Shown: positions 25,501 through 35,307 of the stretch, in pieces
How the letters are laid out: each line of letters opens with the position of its first letter
How positions within the stretch are numbered: position 1 is the first letter of the stretch
Assembly: GCA_023664685.1 (NCBI GenBank)
Contig: JAMPFC010000001.1
Span: forward strand, 60,869 to 107,670
Source: Roseburia sp.
Lineage (GTDB): Bacteria; Bacillota; Clostridia; Lachnospirales; Lachnospiraceae
DNA length: 46,802 bases
Direction of reading: 5' to 3'
Position numbers and translations under genes: made by a program
The notes under the pieces: model-generated
Seen by the model: only the letters and a program-made list of their open reading frames with translations
Told to the model about the DNA's origin: nothing
Database searches by the model: none

Positions 25501-27525
25501 ATGAAAAAATGCAAAAGAATATGGATCGGCGTTATTTTGCTTGCCGTTATGCTTGTGGCGGCGACGACCGCAGAGGCAAAAGTCAAAGTTAAAGTAAAAA
25601 AGGTAAAGATAAAGAGCAATTATGGAAAGATCGTACATGTGGGAAAGGGTAAAAAGGTGCGTGTATCGTCGTCTGTCAGCGTAAAACCGAACCGCTCTTC
25701 TTACAAAGGAGTCCGCTACCAGTCGAAAAACAAGCGGATCGCCCGGATCAATTCCATCGGGCAGGTAAAAGGCGTCCGGCTTGGGACTACGAGGGTGTAT
25801 GCGATTTCCAAAAAGAATAAAAAGAAAAAGGCATCGATCAAGGTGAAAGTGGTAAAACCGCTGAAAAAGATCTTGTTGAAGGAAAAGAAAAAGACGGTGC
25901 GGGTTGGCGAGCGTTTTGAGATCAAAAAGAGCGTCGTCCCGTCAAACAGCGGATTTAAAAAAGTAGTATGGAGTTCCTCGGCGTCTTCTGTGGCGAAAGT
26001 ATCTTCTGCCGGCATAGTGAGCGCACTGGCTCCGGGAAATGCAAAGATTACAGCAAAGGCGGTAGACGGAAGCGGTACAAAAGCGGTGTGCAGTGTGAAA
26101 GTGGAGTCGTTGGACACGGTCAATATCGATTCGGTCAGGGCGCTCAGTTATAATACCGTCCGGGTCAGCTTAGACCGCGAACTGCCGCTTGACAAAGAGA
26201 AGTTTGAGCTGTCGGGAAAGACGAGTGTGACAGGAGATTATAACCGGTCGCTAAAAATAAAGACAGTCCGAAACCGTGCAAATAAGACATATGATCTTCA
26301 GATACAGCGGGGCTATTCTATTCAGAAAAATTCCATGATCCGGGTATCTGTACCGGGACTTCCCGGAAACGGAATCAAATCAATGGAGGCGGAGGCGCTC
26401 TTTATCAAAGAGGGAACGCCGGGCGATCTTTATGTGACCGGGGAGGCGGGGCATTACATAGAACCGGTTGAGGCCGATCTCAGCCAGTATGGCTGTGGTT
26501 CTCTGATTTATCAGATCGGAAGTCTCCCACAGGGGATCACTGCTTCTGTCAATAACAATACGATTACATTCCGTGGGAAAACAGAAAAGTCGTATTTTGG
26601 AAAGACGACCGCAATCTCGGCAGTTGATGAGCAGGGAAAAGAAATCACGGTAAATGTGTACTGGTATATCGGCGATACGGATACCATTGTCGGGTATGCG
26701 GAGAACCGCCTGCTTGTTTTTGAAGAGGAGTTGTCCGGGGAAAAAGCGGAAATTCTCCATGTCACAGGCGGAAGCGGGAATTATGAGTATGCGTTCTCCG
26801 GGCTTCCGGCCGGAATGCAGGGCGATACCCAAACGGGGATATTGTCCGGGAAGCCGCAGGGCGTGGGAGAATACACGGTAAGAATAACGGTGACAGACAA
26901 AGACGACAGCAGTAGAAAAATGGTGGTTTCGGCTTCTGTGAAAGTAGAAACCGGTTTCCAGTTGTGTGGCACCCTGTATGATTCACAGGGAATTGCTATG
27001 TCGGGAGTGAAGGTCTGTTTTGAGGATCAGGAGGGACTGAACCAATATACAACAGTCACAGATGAAAATGGTGTTTACTGGCTGCGGGCAGCAGGAGGAG
27101 TGTATGACGGTGTCGCTTCTGCCAATAAAAAGGATACGATACTGGATGACATTTATGAATTTGCGATAGAGGGCGATTCGGTCGTCGATTTTTATCCGGA
27201 GTGTTACCGCGTGAATATCCGGTTTGACCAGAGCGACTATGTATTTGAAGAAAACTTCTGGGCTTCCAATGTTGACAAAGAAGCTGCCTATGACGGCGAG
27301 GAGCTTCTTTATGTCCTGCCGGGAACCTATGATATTACGACGTATGCTACACGTGTAGAAAAGACGACCGGGGAGACGGAACGGTTTCTGCTAAAAGCTG
27401 CATTTACAGTTGAGCAATCGGCGGTCACTGTAAATGCGGCCGCGGAAAAAATACTGCCGGAGAAAGAGCCGGGGAAAACAGAGGAAGAAGAGAAAGGCGA
27501 GGAGGAAAATAAAAATGCTGAATGA
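25501..27525 (+). CDS. Secreted multidomain Ig-like protein
   Basis: A 674-residue protein with a signal peptide (about 1-26, hydrophobic [16 protein letters not shown]). Two BIG2-type Ig domains follow in ~30-202: a very basic first one and a second with [21 protein letters not shown] beta-rich middle, putative He_PIG-like Ig domains ([20 protein letters not shown], ~425-450) and a carboxypeptidase-regulatory-like domain (GVKVCFEDQ...[15 protein letters not shown]) come next. The tail is Glu/Lys-rich. There is no LPXTG. A cell-surface structural or adhesive role is inferred. Its end overlaps the glycogen phosphorylase start by 11 nt, so the two genes may be translationally coupled although functionally unrelated. 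Confidence 0.8.
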   Translation: MKKCKRIWIGVILLAVMLVAATTAEAKVKVKVKKVKIKSNYGKIVHVGKGKKVRVSSSVSVKPNRSSYKGVRYQSKNKRIARINSIGQVKGVRLGTTRVYAISKKNKKKKASIKVKVVKPLKKILLKEKKKTVRVGERFEIKKSVVPSNSGFKKVVWSSSASSVAKVSSAGIVSALAPGNAKITAKAVDGSGTKAVCSVKVESLDTVNIDSVRALSYNTVRVSLDRELPLDKEKFELSGKTSVTGDYNRSLKIKTVRNRANKTYDLQIQRGYSIQKNSMIRVSVPGLPGNGIKSMEAEALFIKEGTPGDLYVTGEAGHYIEPVEADLSQYGCGSLIYQIGSLPQGITASVNNNTITFRGKTEKSYFGKTTAISAVDEQGKEITVNVYWYIGDTDTIVGYAENRLLVFEEELSGEKAEILHVTGGSGNYEYAFSGLPAGMQGDTQTGILSGKPQGVGEYTVRITVTDKDDSSRKMVVSASVKVETGFQLCGTLYDSQGIAMSGVKVCFEDQEGLNQYTTVTDENGVYWLRAAGGVYDGVASANKKDTILDDIYEFAIEGDSVVDFYPECYRVNIRFDQSDYVFEENFWASNVDKEAAYDGEELLYVLPGTYDITTYATRVEKTTGETERFLLKAAFTVEQSAVTVNAAAEKILPEKEPGKTEEEEKGEEENKNAE

Positions 27526-29770
27526 ATTTGTATTGAAGGAATATGGAAAAGAGATTAGTAGATGCTCCGATGCGGAATTGTATCGGGCGCTCTTAAAAAT
27601 GACAAATGAGATGGCGCTGGAGAAAAAGCAAAATACGGGAAAAAAGAAATTATATTATATCTCGGCTGAATTTCTGATCGGAAAACTCCTCAGTAATAAC
27701 CTGATCAATCTCGGGATTTATGATACCGTGAAGGAAGAGTTGAAAAAGAATGGGAAAAAACTCAGTACATTTGAGGAGATGGAACCGGAGCCTTCTCTTG
27801 GAAATGGAGGTCTTGGAAGACTGGCGGCATGTTTTTTAGATTCCATTGCTACGCTCGGCTTGCCGGGAGACGGAATTGGCCTCAACTATCATTTTGGCCT
27901 ATTCCGTCAGGTGTTTAAGAAAAATCTCCAGAAAGAAAAGCCAAATCCGTGGATCGAAGAAAAGGGATGGCTTATAAAAAATGAAAAAGAATATACGGTT
28001 TCTTTTGGCAAATTTGACGTAAAGGCGGTTCTCTATGATATTCTGGTCACAGGATACAATAACCGGACGAATACCCTTCATTTGTTTGATATTGCTTCGG
28101 TGGATGAAAACATTGTGAAGAAGGGGATTGATTTTGACAAAGAGGCAATCCGCAAAAATCTTACGCTGTTTCTCTATCCGGATGACAGCGATGATGCCGG
28201 CCGGCTTTTAAGGGTTTATCAGCAGTATTTTATGGTGAGCTGCGCAGCTCAGTTTATTCTTTCCGAGGCGCAGGCGAGGGGAAGCAGCCTGCATGATCTT
28301 CATGAGTATGCGGCGATCCAGATCAATGATACACATCCTTCGATGGTGATTCCGGAGTTGATCCGACTTTTGACAAAAAATGGAATCAGCATGGACGAGG
28401 CGATCGAGATCACGACAAAAACCTGTGCTTACACCAACCATACGATTCTTGCCGAGGCACTGGAAAAATGGCCGGTAGCGTTTATCAAGGAAGCAGCGCC
28501 GCAGCTCGTCCCGATCATCCGTGAACTGAACCGGTGCGTAAAGGATAAGTTTGAGGATGAGTCGGTGTATATTATGGATGGGGAAGACCGGGTTCACATG
28601 GCGCATATGGATATCCATTACAGCCACAGTGTAAATGGGGTTGCTTATCTTCATACGGAGATTTTGAAAAATAACGAACTCAATTCTTTTTATAAAATTT
28701 ATCCGGAAAAATTCAATAATAAAACAAACGGGATTACATTCCGCAGATGGCTTCTTCACTGCAATAAGCCGCTTACGTCTTTTCTCGAGCAAACGATCGG
28801 AGACGGATTTAAGAAGGATGCGGATGAACTGGAAAAGCTTCTTGCGTTTAAGGGGGATAAAAACGTCGCCCAGAAACTGCTTGAGATCAAAAATAAAAAT
28901 AAGCATAGACTGGCAAAATATCTGAAAGAGACGCAGGGCATAAAGTTGAACGAGGCTTCCATTTTTGATATTCAGGTAAAGCGGCTGCATGAATATAAGC
29001 GCCAGCAGCTCAATGTGCTGTACGCGATACACAAATATCTGGAGATCAAACGAGGACATAAGCCAGAGACGCCGATCACGCTTATTTTCGGAGCTAAGGC
29101 GGCGCCTGCTTATACGATCGCCAAAGATATCATTCACCTGATCCTCTGCCTGCAAAGAATTGTGAACCGGGACAAAGCGGTAAGCCCGTATCTGAATATT
29201 GTCATGGTGGAGAATTATAATGTGTCTCTGGCAGAGAAGCTGATTCCCGCCTGTGATATTTCCGAGCAGATTTCCCTTGCTTCCAAAGAGGCCAGCGGCA
29301 CGGGCAATATGAAATTTATGCTGAATGGCGCGGTGACTCTTGGCACGGAGGACGGAGCGAATGTAGAGATTCATGAACTCGTCGGAGATGACAACATCTA
29401 TGTGTTTGGGGAGGACAGCGACACGGTGATCGCCCGTTATGAGAGGGGAGATTACTGCTCCAGAGATTATTATGAGAAGGATCCAGAGCTTAGGGAGGCA
29501 GTTGATTTTATCGTCAGCAAAAAGATGCTTAAGGCGGGCAAGAAAAAATCCCTTATGAGATTGTACAATGAACTCCTGAACAAAGACTGGTTTATGACAT
29601 TTCCTGATTTTAAGGAATATGCGGCGACAAAAGAACGAGCTTACAGCGATTATAAGGACAGGGAGGCATGGGCAGAGAAAATGCTCGTAAACATCGCAAA
29701 AGCTGGATTTTTCTCCTCTGACCGGACGATCGCACAGTACAATGAAGATATATGGGAATTAGGACAATAG
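27515..29770 (+). CDS. glgP: Glycogen/starch/alpha-glucan phosphorylase
   Basis: Start at ATG 27515 behind GAGGAGGAAA gives 751 residues, slightly shorter than the ~800 of enterobacterial forms. Family motifs include [38 protein letters not shown] and [14 protein letters not shown]. The PLP lysine is K600 in SGTGNMKF. The enzyme releases glucose-1-phosphate from glycogen. No other glycogen gene lies in the window. Its last bases overlap convergently with the protease gene on the other strand, leaving no space for a separate terminator. Confidence 0.95.
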   Translation: MLNEFVLKEYGKEISRCSDAELYRALLKMTNEMALEKKQNTGKKKLYYISAEFLIGKLLSNNLINLGIYDTVKEELKKNGKKLSTFEEMEPEPSLGNGGLGRLAACFLDSIATLGLPGDGIGLNYHFGLFRQVFKKNLQKEKPNPWIEEKGWLIKNEKEYTVSFGKFDVKAVLYDILVTGYNNRTNTLHLFDIASVDENIVKKGIDFDKEAIRKNLTLFLYPDDSDDAGRLLRVYQQYFMVSCAAQFILSEAQARGSSLHDLHEYAAIQINDTHPSMVIPELIRLLTKNGISMDEAIEITTKTCAYTNHTILAEALEKWPVAFIKEAAPQLVPIIRELNRCVKDKFEDESVYIMDGEDRVHMAHMDIHYSHSVNGVAYLHTEILKNNELNSFYKIYPEKFNNKTNGITFRRWLLHCNKPLTSFLEQTIGDGFKKDADELEKLLAFKGDKNVAQKLLEIKNKNKHRLAKYLKETQGIKLNEASIFDIQVKRLHEYKRQQLNVLYAIHKYLEIKRGHKPETPITLIFGAKAAPAYTIAKDIIHLILCLQRIVNRDKAVSPYLNIVMVENYNVSLAEKLIPACDISEQISLASKEASGTGNMKFMLNGAVTLGTEDGANVEIHELVGDDNIYVFGEDSDTVIARYERGDYCSRDYYEKDPELREAVDFIVSKKMLKAGKKKSLMRLYNELLNKDWFMTFPDFKEYAATKERAYSDYKDREAWAEKMLVNIAKAGFFSSDRTIAQYNEDIWELGQ

Positions 29771-30637
29771 ATTTTCAACATTGAGAAGTCCCCATCCCTG
29801 ATTGCTGTGAGGGAGGTTCAGATCCGTGCAGCTGTTTTTCAGCCGGAGTTTTACTTCCTTTGGCGTCAGATAAGGATATTTGGAAAGAAGAAGAGCGATG
29901 CTTCCACTGACCACAGGCGTGGCCATAGAGGTGCCGCTTTTTCTTATGTAAGCATTCCCGGTGGCAAACGAGTGGCTACAGCTTGTGATCTGCTGTCCGG
30001 GAGTTACGACGTCCGGCTTTTTGATGCAGAGCGTGGTAGGGCCGACACTGGAATTTGATTGTTTGCTGTAATACCCGACCGTGATGATCTTGCGGCTGTT
30101 GCCGGGAGCGCTGATGCTGTAGGGTTCCGGGCCTTTGTTCCCGGCAGAGGCGGCAACGACGATCCCCATATCCCACAGCTCATTTACTTTTTTGACAAAG
30201 TTTGAATTTTCGTCAAAGCGCTTTCCATCGGTTGTTCCCACAGAAATGTTTACGATGTTGATACCGTATCTCAGGCGGTTCTTTATGACCCAGTTGATGC
30301 CTTTAAGGATATTTGGGATCATGCCCTCGCCATACTGATCCAGTATCTTGACGGAGACAAGTTCTGCGGAGGGCGCCATGCCGCGCAGGCTGCCATGACT
30401 GGCTGCCCCGCTTCCGGCAGCAATTCCTGCCACATGGGTTCCGTGTCCGTTGTCGTCGTATGGGGAGAGGCGGCCATTGACCGTATCATACCACCCGCGG
30501 ATCCGGGTTCCAAAATCAGGATGATTGGCGATGCCGCTGTCCAGTACCGCGATACAGGCACCGGAGCCAAGAATATTATTTTTGTGTACGGAATTTGCGT
30601 TTACGATATCTCTGACCCGGTTCATGCTCTTTCCCAT
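29759..30637 (-). CDS. Intracellular subtilisin-like serine protease (S8 family)
   Basis: A 292-residue protease with an intact catalytic triad: D33 in AVLDSGI, H65 in [10 protein letters not shown]237 in SGTSMATP. The oxyanion Asn is N167 in SAGNKGP. There is no signal peptide and only a short N-terminal extension, so it resembles the intracellular subtilisins. That short pre-sequence may act as an inhibitory propeptide. Upstream, 42 nt away, is a DUF3892 gene in the same direction. The 3' end overlaps glgP convergently by 12 nt. Confidence 0.92.
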   Translation of the reverse strand: MGKSMNRVRDIVNANSVHKNNILGSGACIAVLDSGIANHPDFGTRIRGWYDTVNGRLSPYDDNGHGTHVAGIAAGSGAASHGSLRGMAPSAELVSVKILDQYGEGMIPNILKGINWVIKNRLRYGINIVNISVGTTDGKRFDENSNFVKKVNELWDMGIVVAASAGNKGPEPYSISAPGNSRKIITVGYYSKQSNSSVGPTTLCIKKPDVVTPGQQITSCSHSFATGNAYIRKSGTSMATPVVSGSIALLLSKYPYLTPKEVKLRLKNSCTDLNLPHSNQGWGLLNVENLLS

Positions 30638-30679
30638 CCTGACGTTTTATTATTATAATATGCATCAGGAAGATTTGTG

Positions 30680-30982
30680 TCACCGGAAACGGTTTACGGA
30701 GGGAAGGCTGCTCAGGTTGTTTTCGTCCTCTCCATCCGGCAGAGCCTTCAAATACTCGGTATTTCCCCGGTGAGCGATACCGACGCCCTGTATTTCCCCG
30801 GCTTTTGCCAGAGCGACGCCCTCGTCTTTGCTGATCGTCCTGCCATCGGATAATTGGTAGCCGGACACTTTCCCCTTTTGTTTTACCAATGCCACGATAT
30901 CCTTGGCATTTGCAGAAGGTTCCGGGATTTCGTCAAGCGCCGCCATCGGAAGCGCGCTGCGTAAGCGTTCTTTTTTTCTCAT
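30680..30982 (-). CDS. DUF3892-like small protein
   Basis: The ATG at 30982 follows AGAGGAAC on the minus strand and gives 100 residues; an upstream in-frame ATG at 31081 has no such site. The core (about 30-85), VKQKGKVSGYQLSDG, then SKDEGVALAKAGEIQGV and YLKALPDG, fits my memory of DUF3892, a small beta-rich domain of unknown role. It probably shares a transcript with the subtilisin gene, so it could be a substrate, inhibitor or regulator of the protease. That is inference from position only. Confidence 0.6.
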   Translation of the reverse strand: MRKKERLRSALPMAALDEIPEPSANAKDIVALVKQKGKVSGYQLSDGRTISKDEGVALAKAGEIQGVGIAHRGNTEYLKALPDGEDENNLSSLPSVNRFR

Positions 30983-31148
30983 GATCGTTCCTCTTTTCTT
31001 TCTGTCTGGCAGAAGCCGGTGTCTGGCCGCTGCCGGGCTGTTTTGTGAATTAGGGTGTCCATGAAAAGGTGTTTTATGCAATTTTTCATATTGATGATAA
31101 AATTTTGATTGGAATATGACAGTTTGTTAAGACTAACGAAAGGAGTGC

Positions 31149-31177
31149 TTGAACAAATATTTGATGAGTGATATAAT
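31149..31177 (+). promoter_or_regulatory. Promoter of the PRTase - ATPase operon
   Basis: TTGAAC at 31149-31154, a 17-nt spacer and TATAAT at 31172-31177. The operon starts about 50 nt downstream after GGGAGGAAGAGG. Confidence 0.75.
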
Positions 31178-31226
31178 TGTTAAGTGAAAATGGATATCGG
31201 AGAGTTATAAGGGAGGAAGAGGTTTA

Positions 31227-32312
31227 GTGGTACTCGAAGAATTATTTAAATACTTGAAAAAGGAAGATGTGATTGAAGAAGAAATAGATGCAACCCCTGT
31301 AGATTTTGGCGTTGAAGAGGAAGTGTTGATACAGATTTTAAAAGATACTGTGGATACGAGTTGGGGAAGAGGGACTCTGGACCGTGAAAGAATATATGCA
31401 TGGTTAGATAATTTTATAGGTTTGGTCTTTGATAAAGAGTATGAGAGAAAATTGGCGTTAATTTTAGCAGTTCATATTGTGTATTATAATGAGGATGATA
31501 TTCGGTATTTAGTTAAGATTGCGTATAGGAAGTTGTTGCATCAGATTATGACAAAAGAGAGAGTGAGTCTTGAAAAGGCTGCAGAGAGTGTTGTTTTTTA
31601 TCCGTTAGGCAGTGTGAGTGAGAGTGGTCCTTTTTTGTCTTATTATTTTAGGAAAGAAAACAATCTGCCAGTAGAATTCTTTGCAAATTCAATAGAAAAT
31701 GTGGCAAATTCTTCTAATGTTAGAAATATTGTGTTGTTAGATGATGTATCAATATCAGGAAGCCAAGTTAGTTGGTATTTGAACCAGATGAAACATCGGG
31801 AAGAGATCTGGAATAAAATTTTTCAGGAGAAGACACTATATGCACTATTTTTAATATCTACAATAAAAGCACAAAAAGAATTGAAAAATCAAAAGGTACA
31901 TCTTTGCACCCCTATACTAATGGACGAGAGAAGTGAGTGTTTTAGAGAAGAATCAGCAATTTACAAAATGTTCGACAAAGGGGTAAGGGATAAACTTAGG
32001 ATGCAGTCTAAATTTATGGCTGAGAAATATGGATATAAGTTATTATTAAAACAATATTCATATAATGGTGAATTTCAGAGATTATTAGATTTGGGTAAAC
32101 CTGCGGAGACAATAAAGAAGAAACTTAAAAAAGATGCACTAGGGTATGATGATTCGGAAATATTAACGGTTTTTGAATATAATACACCAAATAATAGTCT
32201 TCCCATTATATGGGTGGAGACAGATAAATGGGTACCATTGTTCAAGAGGCATGATAAACTTTACACGACACAGGTAGTTGGAGGGATCAAAAATGACAAC
32301 AAATACATTTGA
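31227..32312 (+). CDS. Phosphoribosyltransferase-like protein of a probable conflict system
   Basis: A 361-residue protein with a GTG start behind GGGAGGAAGAGG. An N-terminal helical part (1-115) is followed by a PRTase-like core: FYPLGSVSESGPFLSYYFR (124-142), then the PRPP-loop-like strand NIVLLDDVSISGSQ (167-180) with tandem acidic residues D172/D173. The pattern fits the PRTase-CE group of phosphoribosyltransferase-like proteins found beside AAA ATPases in prokaryotic conflict loci (domain name from memory). It may use PRPP to modify or cleave a nucleotide or target, but no substrate is known to me. It overlaps the ATPase gene by 20 nt. Base composition is clearly more AT-rich than glgP or the glycan genes. 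Confidence 0.75.
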   Translation: MVLEELFKYLKKEDVIEEEIDATPVDFGVEEEVLIQILKDTVDTSWGRGTLDRERIYAWLDNFIGLVFDKEYERKLALILAVHIVYYNEDDIRYLVKIAYRKLLHQIMTKERVSLEKAAESVVFYPLGSVSESGPFLSYYFRKENNLPVEFFANSIENVANSSNVRNIVLLDDVSISGSQVSWYLNQMKHREEIWNKIFQEKTLYALFLISTIKAQKELKNQKVHLCTPILMDERSECFREESAIYKMFDKGVRDKLRMQSKFMAEKYGYKLLLKQYSYNGEFQRLLDLGKPAETIKKKLKKDALGYDDSEILTVFEYNTPNNSLPIIWVETDKWVPLFKRHDKLYTTQVVGGIKNDNKYI

Positions 32313-34260
32313 TGCGGATAAATATGAAAATCCATTTAGGAGTACAAATGCAGACAGTATGTCTTATGAACAGATTGTAGATTCATGGAGTTTGCCTTTT
32401 TTTATGAGAAGGAAGATGATCACGGAGGACTTTTATCTGAGAACCCCCCTGTCCTTAATTATATCTGGTGCCAGAGGAACAGGGAAAACAATGCTGTTTA
32501 AATATTATTGTTTTCAGGCGCAGGCTCTTGTTGCAGAAAAAAGCGGAAAATCTATACTAAAGTTTTTTGAAGAGTGCAAGAGTATCTCGATGTATTTAAA
32601 ATTTGATTCGTATATTTTACAGGCATTTACAGATGATGAAGTCGGAAATCGTATATTTACACATTTTTTTGAACTTGTTGTTTGTGAGTCATATGTTGAG
32701 TTTTTAAATTTGTTAAGGGAAAAAAATGAGTTAAGTGAAGGTCAGTATGAGAATATTGAGAAAGAGATTTATGGAGTGCTTGAAATCAGCGGTGAAAATG
32801 GAAGGCTTGAGTACTATGTGGAACAAAAAATTGCTGAGGTTTATGATTATATTAACGAAAGAAAAATAACTGGAAAGGAGTTTGATACGAAAAAGTTTTA
32901 TACGTTTCGAAGTTTGAGTTATAAAGTGAAAAAGATTTTTTGCGATGTAATTCCAGAACTTAATGAGGTTATTTTTTTGTGGGTTATTGACCAAGGAGAA
33001 GATTTTTTGGAATTTGAGCAGAAAACAATGAATGGATTTATTAAGACTTTGAATATGAGGATGAACCGGGATATATTTTTAAGGTTGGGAACAAGAGAGC
33101 CTAAGATTAAAACGTATGAGACAATCAATCGGCAAGAATTTTTGATGAGTGGAAGGGATTATGAATTTAAAGATATTAATTACTACACGATTAATTCAGA
33201 TGAAAGAGCCGATTATAAAGAATGGTTAATTCAAATTGCAAAGAACAGGCTCGAGAAGATTGATGTATTTAAGAAAAAAGAACTTGTTAACATAGAGAAT
33301 TTTTTGGGACAGAAAGAAAATCAATGTGAGGAAGCGAAAAAATGGGCTGCTAATAAAAAAGAACATTTTAAATGGTGCCTTAAAGATGCGTATTCAGAAG
33401 AATTGTATGAGGCTTTGAAAGTAAAGGATAATCCTCTTTTGGAAATGATGAATATATGGTGGTATAACAAGGGAATCCCGATTGAAGAAATAAAGATAGG
33501 ATTGGAGGGATATCTAAAGGGCAAATCCGAGGAGGAAGACAGAAAGGATATTGAAAGGCGCTACAGGGAGAATTTTTCAGCAAATAAAATGGCTTTTTTG
33601 TATCTTTTATCATCAAAATATAAGAGGGAAAAACAATACTATAGCTTCAATACATTTCGTTATTTGTCTGTTGGGAATGTATGTAATTTTATCAAGCTTT
33701 GCAGAGAGGCGTTTGATAACGCTTATTTTCAAAATAAACAGGACTTATTCTCAGGCACTATTTCAGCAAAAGCACAACACGCTGCAGCAATGTCTGTTGC
33801 GTATGATGAAATAGAAAAAGTAAGAAGAATTCCTAAGTTTGGTGATGAATTATATGCATTAAGTATAAATTTGGGAAACTTATTTAACGAGTATCATTCT
33901 GATGTGGAATTGAGAAATATGGAGGCAAATCAGTTTTCTGTTATTTATAAAGGGAAATTAGTAGAGGATTTGATTGATACAGCATTGACATGGGGAGTCT
34001 TTCTTCATAAGACAAGCTTACAGACATTAGACGCCAGTGGAAACAAAGGAACAGTTTATACTCTAAATAGAATGTTTTGTCCTTTGTTTGGTATTTCGTA
34101 TCGAAGTAAAGGGAGATACAAAGAAATATTCGACGAGGAAGTTTTTTTGGAATTAACTCAAATGCAGAAAAAGAAAATTTCTACTGTTATTTCGTCATAT
34201 GCAGTGAAGGAAACAATAGAACAGCCAATCGTTGGGCAAATTTCTTTGCCTTTTAGTTAA
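32293..34260 (+). CDS. ORC/CDC6-like AAA ATPase of a probable conflict system
   Basis: ATG at 32293 follows GGAGGG and lies inside the PRTase gene, indicating coupling; 655 residues. Walker A is GARGTGKT (59-66). A Walker B-like strand IFLWVIDQGEDF (227-238) has D233 and E236. The region LRLGTREPKIK after it recalls sensor or arginine segments. The C-terminal 250 residues contain winged-helix-like stretches (LYLLSSKYKREK...). It matches the ORC-CDC6-like ATPases that accompany PRTase-like proteins. Such ATPases commonly act as NTP-dependent sensors or switches that license an effector. Confidence 0.8.
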   Translation: MTTNTFDADKYENPFRSTNADSMSYEQIVDSWSLPFFMRRKMITEDFYLRTPLSLIISGARGTGKTMLFKYYCFQAQALVAEKSGKSILKFFEECKSISMYLKFDSYILQAFTDDEVGNRIFTHFFELVVCESYVEFLNLLREKNELSEGQYENIEKEIYGVLEISGENGRLEYYVEQKIAEVYDYINERKITGKEFDTKKFYTFRSLSYKVKKIFCDVIPELNEVIFLWVIDQGEDFLEFEQKTMNGFIKTLNMRMNRDIFLRLGTREPKIKTYETINRQEFLMSGRDYEFKDINYYTINSDERADYKEWLIQIAKNRLEKIDVFKKKELVNIENFLGQKENQCEEAKKWAANKKEHFKWCLKDAYSEELYEALKVKDNPLLEMMNIWWYNKGIPIEEIKIGLEGYLKGKSEEEDRKDIERRYRENFSANKMAFLYLLSSKYKREKQYYSFNTFRYLSVGNVCNFIKLCREAFDNAYFQNKQDLFSGTISAKAQHAAAMSVAYDEIEKVRRIPKFGDELYALSINLGNLFNEYHSDVELRNMEANQFSVIYKGKLVEDLIDTALTWGVFLHKTSLQTLDASGNKGTVYTLNRMFCPLFGISYRSKGRYKEIFDEEVFLELTQMQKKKISTVISSYAVKETIEQPIVGQISLPFS

Positions 34261-34272
34261 GGGGGCAGATTA

Positions 34273-35307
34273 TTGATTTTATATAGCATGAGAAAATTTA
34301 AGGAAATTCAGGAAGAAAAATCTTATGATGCCTTTTTTTGTGCAGACGGACTTGAGGGAAGAGATGTAAGAGTTGTTGAATTGTTCTCACAAAATAAGAA
34401 GCTTTCTGTGAAAAAGTGGGTTATATTTCATTATAAGGAACGGGAGGCTGATAAACAAGGCGACAAAAGTAAGTTGATGACATATTTAGAAGGGGAGAGG
34501 GTGGCTAATATCCTCACTTCTTATCAAGACCCAAGAAGTTATAGCCAAATCCTGCAAGAGATACTACAGGAGATGAAGGGTTATAAAAATGTGGGGATTG
34601 ATATTACTGGATTTAAAAATCAGTTCTTTTTTCCGCTTTTAAAGATTTTTGCCCAGAAAAGTCAAATAGAAAAATTAGATGTATTTTACACGGAGCCTTC
34701 TACTTACCGCTTTCCTAAAAAGAAAACAGGCATTGATTATTTTCCTAATATGCAAAAAGATCAGAGAGTATTTTTTAATTATTCCAAGACAGAAGGTGGT
34801 GTGGAGATCAAAAGTATACCCGGATTTGAGGGCGGAAGAGCCAAGAAGACCGTTTTGGTTATACTGATTGGCTTTGATGGAAAAGTTGCGGTACGTATCA
34901 AAGAAGAATATAATGCAGAAAAAGTTTTGCTGATTAATGGTTTTCCGTCCTATTTGCCCAAATTTAGAGATATTAGTCTCTTAAATAATAAGGAGTTAGT
35001 AAATGGGAGCAGGAAAGATGAGATCTTTAATACATATGCGGATAATCCATTTGAAGTATATAATGTGCTTGATCGAATAAAAAGAACGTATGAGGATTAT
35101 AAATTATTGGTTGCGCCGCTAGGAGCAAAACCATTAGCATTAGGAGTGTGCAAATTTGGGTTGGATTTTCCGCAGACAGCGGTATTATATGTGGAGTCAT
35201 CGAAATATGTAGAAGAAAGTACAGAGGATTATGGGGAAACGTGGGAATATCAATTAGAGTTAAAGAAAAATGTGTTATGTGAGGAAAATGGAAAATGGAA
35301 AAAATAA
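34273..35307 (+). CDS. Unrecognised Rossmann-like protein, third gene of the conflict operon
   Basis: A 344-residue protein. A TTG at 34273 sits 7 nt after AAGGGGG and is preferred. ATG 34288 is the alternative, but it is too far from that site. I do not recognise the family. It shows alternating strands and helices, including NVGIDITGFKNQFFFPLLKI (about 113-132), LDVFYTEPSTY and, near the end, LLVAPLGAKPLALGVCKFG. The D-[IV]-T motif followed by a helix and then a GxKP turn recalls Rossmann-type ligand-sensing domains such as CARF-like folds. It may be the sensor or effector of the module. Confidence 0.65.
   Translation: MILYSMRKFKEIQEEKSYDAFFCADGLEGRDVRVVELFSQNKKLSVKKWVIFHYKEREADKQGDKSKLMTYLEGERVANILTSYQDPRSYSQILQEILQEMKGYKNVGIDITGFKNQFFFPLLKIFAQKSQIEKLDVFYTEPSTYRFPKKKTGIDYFPNMQKDQRVFFNYSKTEGGVEIKSIPGFEGGRAKKTVLVILIGFDGKVAVRIKEEYNAEKVLLINGFPSYLPKFRDISLLNNKELVNGSRKDEIFNTYADNPFEVYNVLDRIKRTYEDYKLLVAPLGAKPLALGVCKFGLDFPQTAVLYVESSKYVEESTEDYGETWEYQLELKKNVLCEENGKWKK

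Noticed and set aside
27434..27514. Longer start for glycogen phosphorylase
   Set aside because: The extension overlaps the preceding gene by a further 81 nt and translates to low-complexity basic sequence; ATG 27515 has GAGGAGG.
25501..27525. Sortase-anchored surface protein
   Set aside because: No LPXTG-like motif followed by a hydrophobic tail is present; the C-terminus is Glu/Lys-rich.
28208..29374. Long antisense open frame (388 codons) opposite glgP
   Set aside because: A composition-driven shadow of the conserved phosphorylase gene with no initiation signals.
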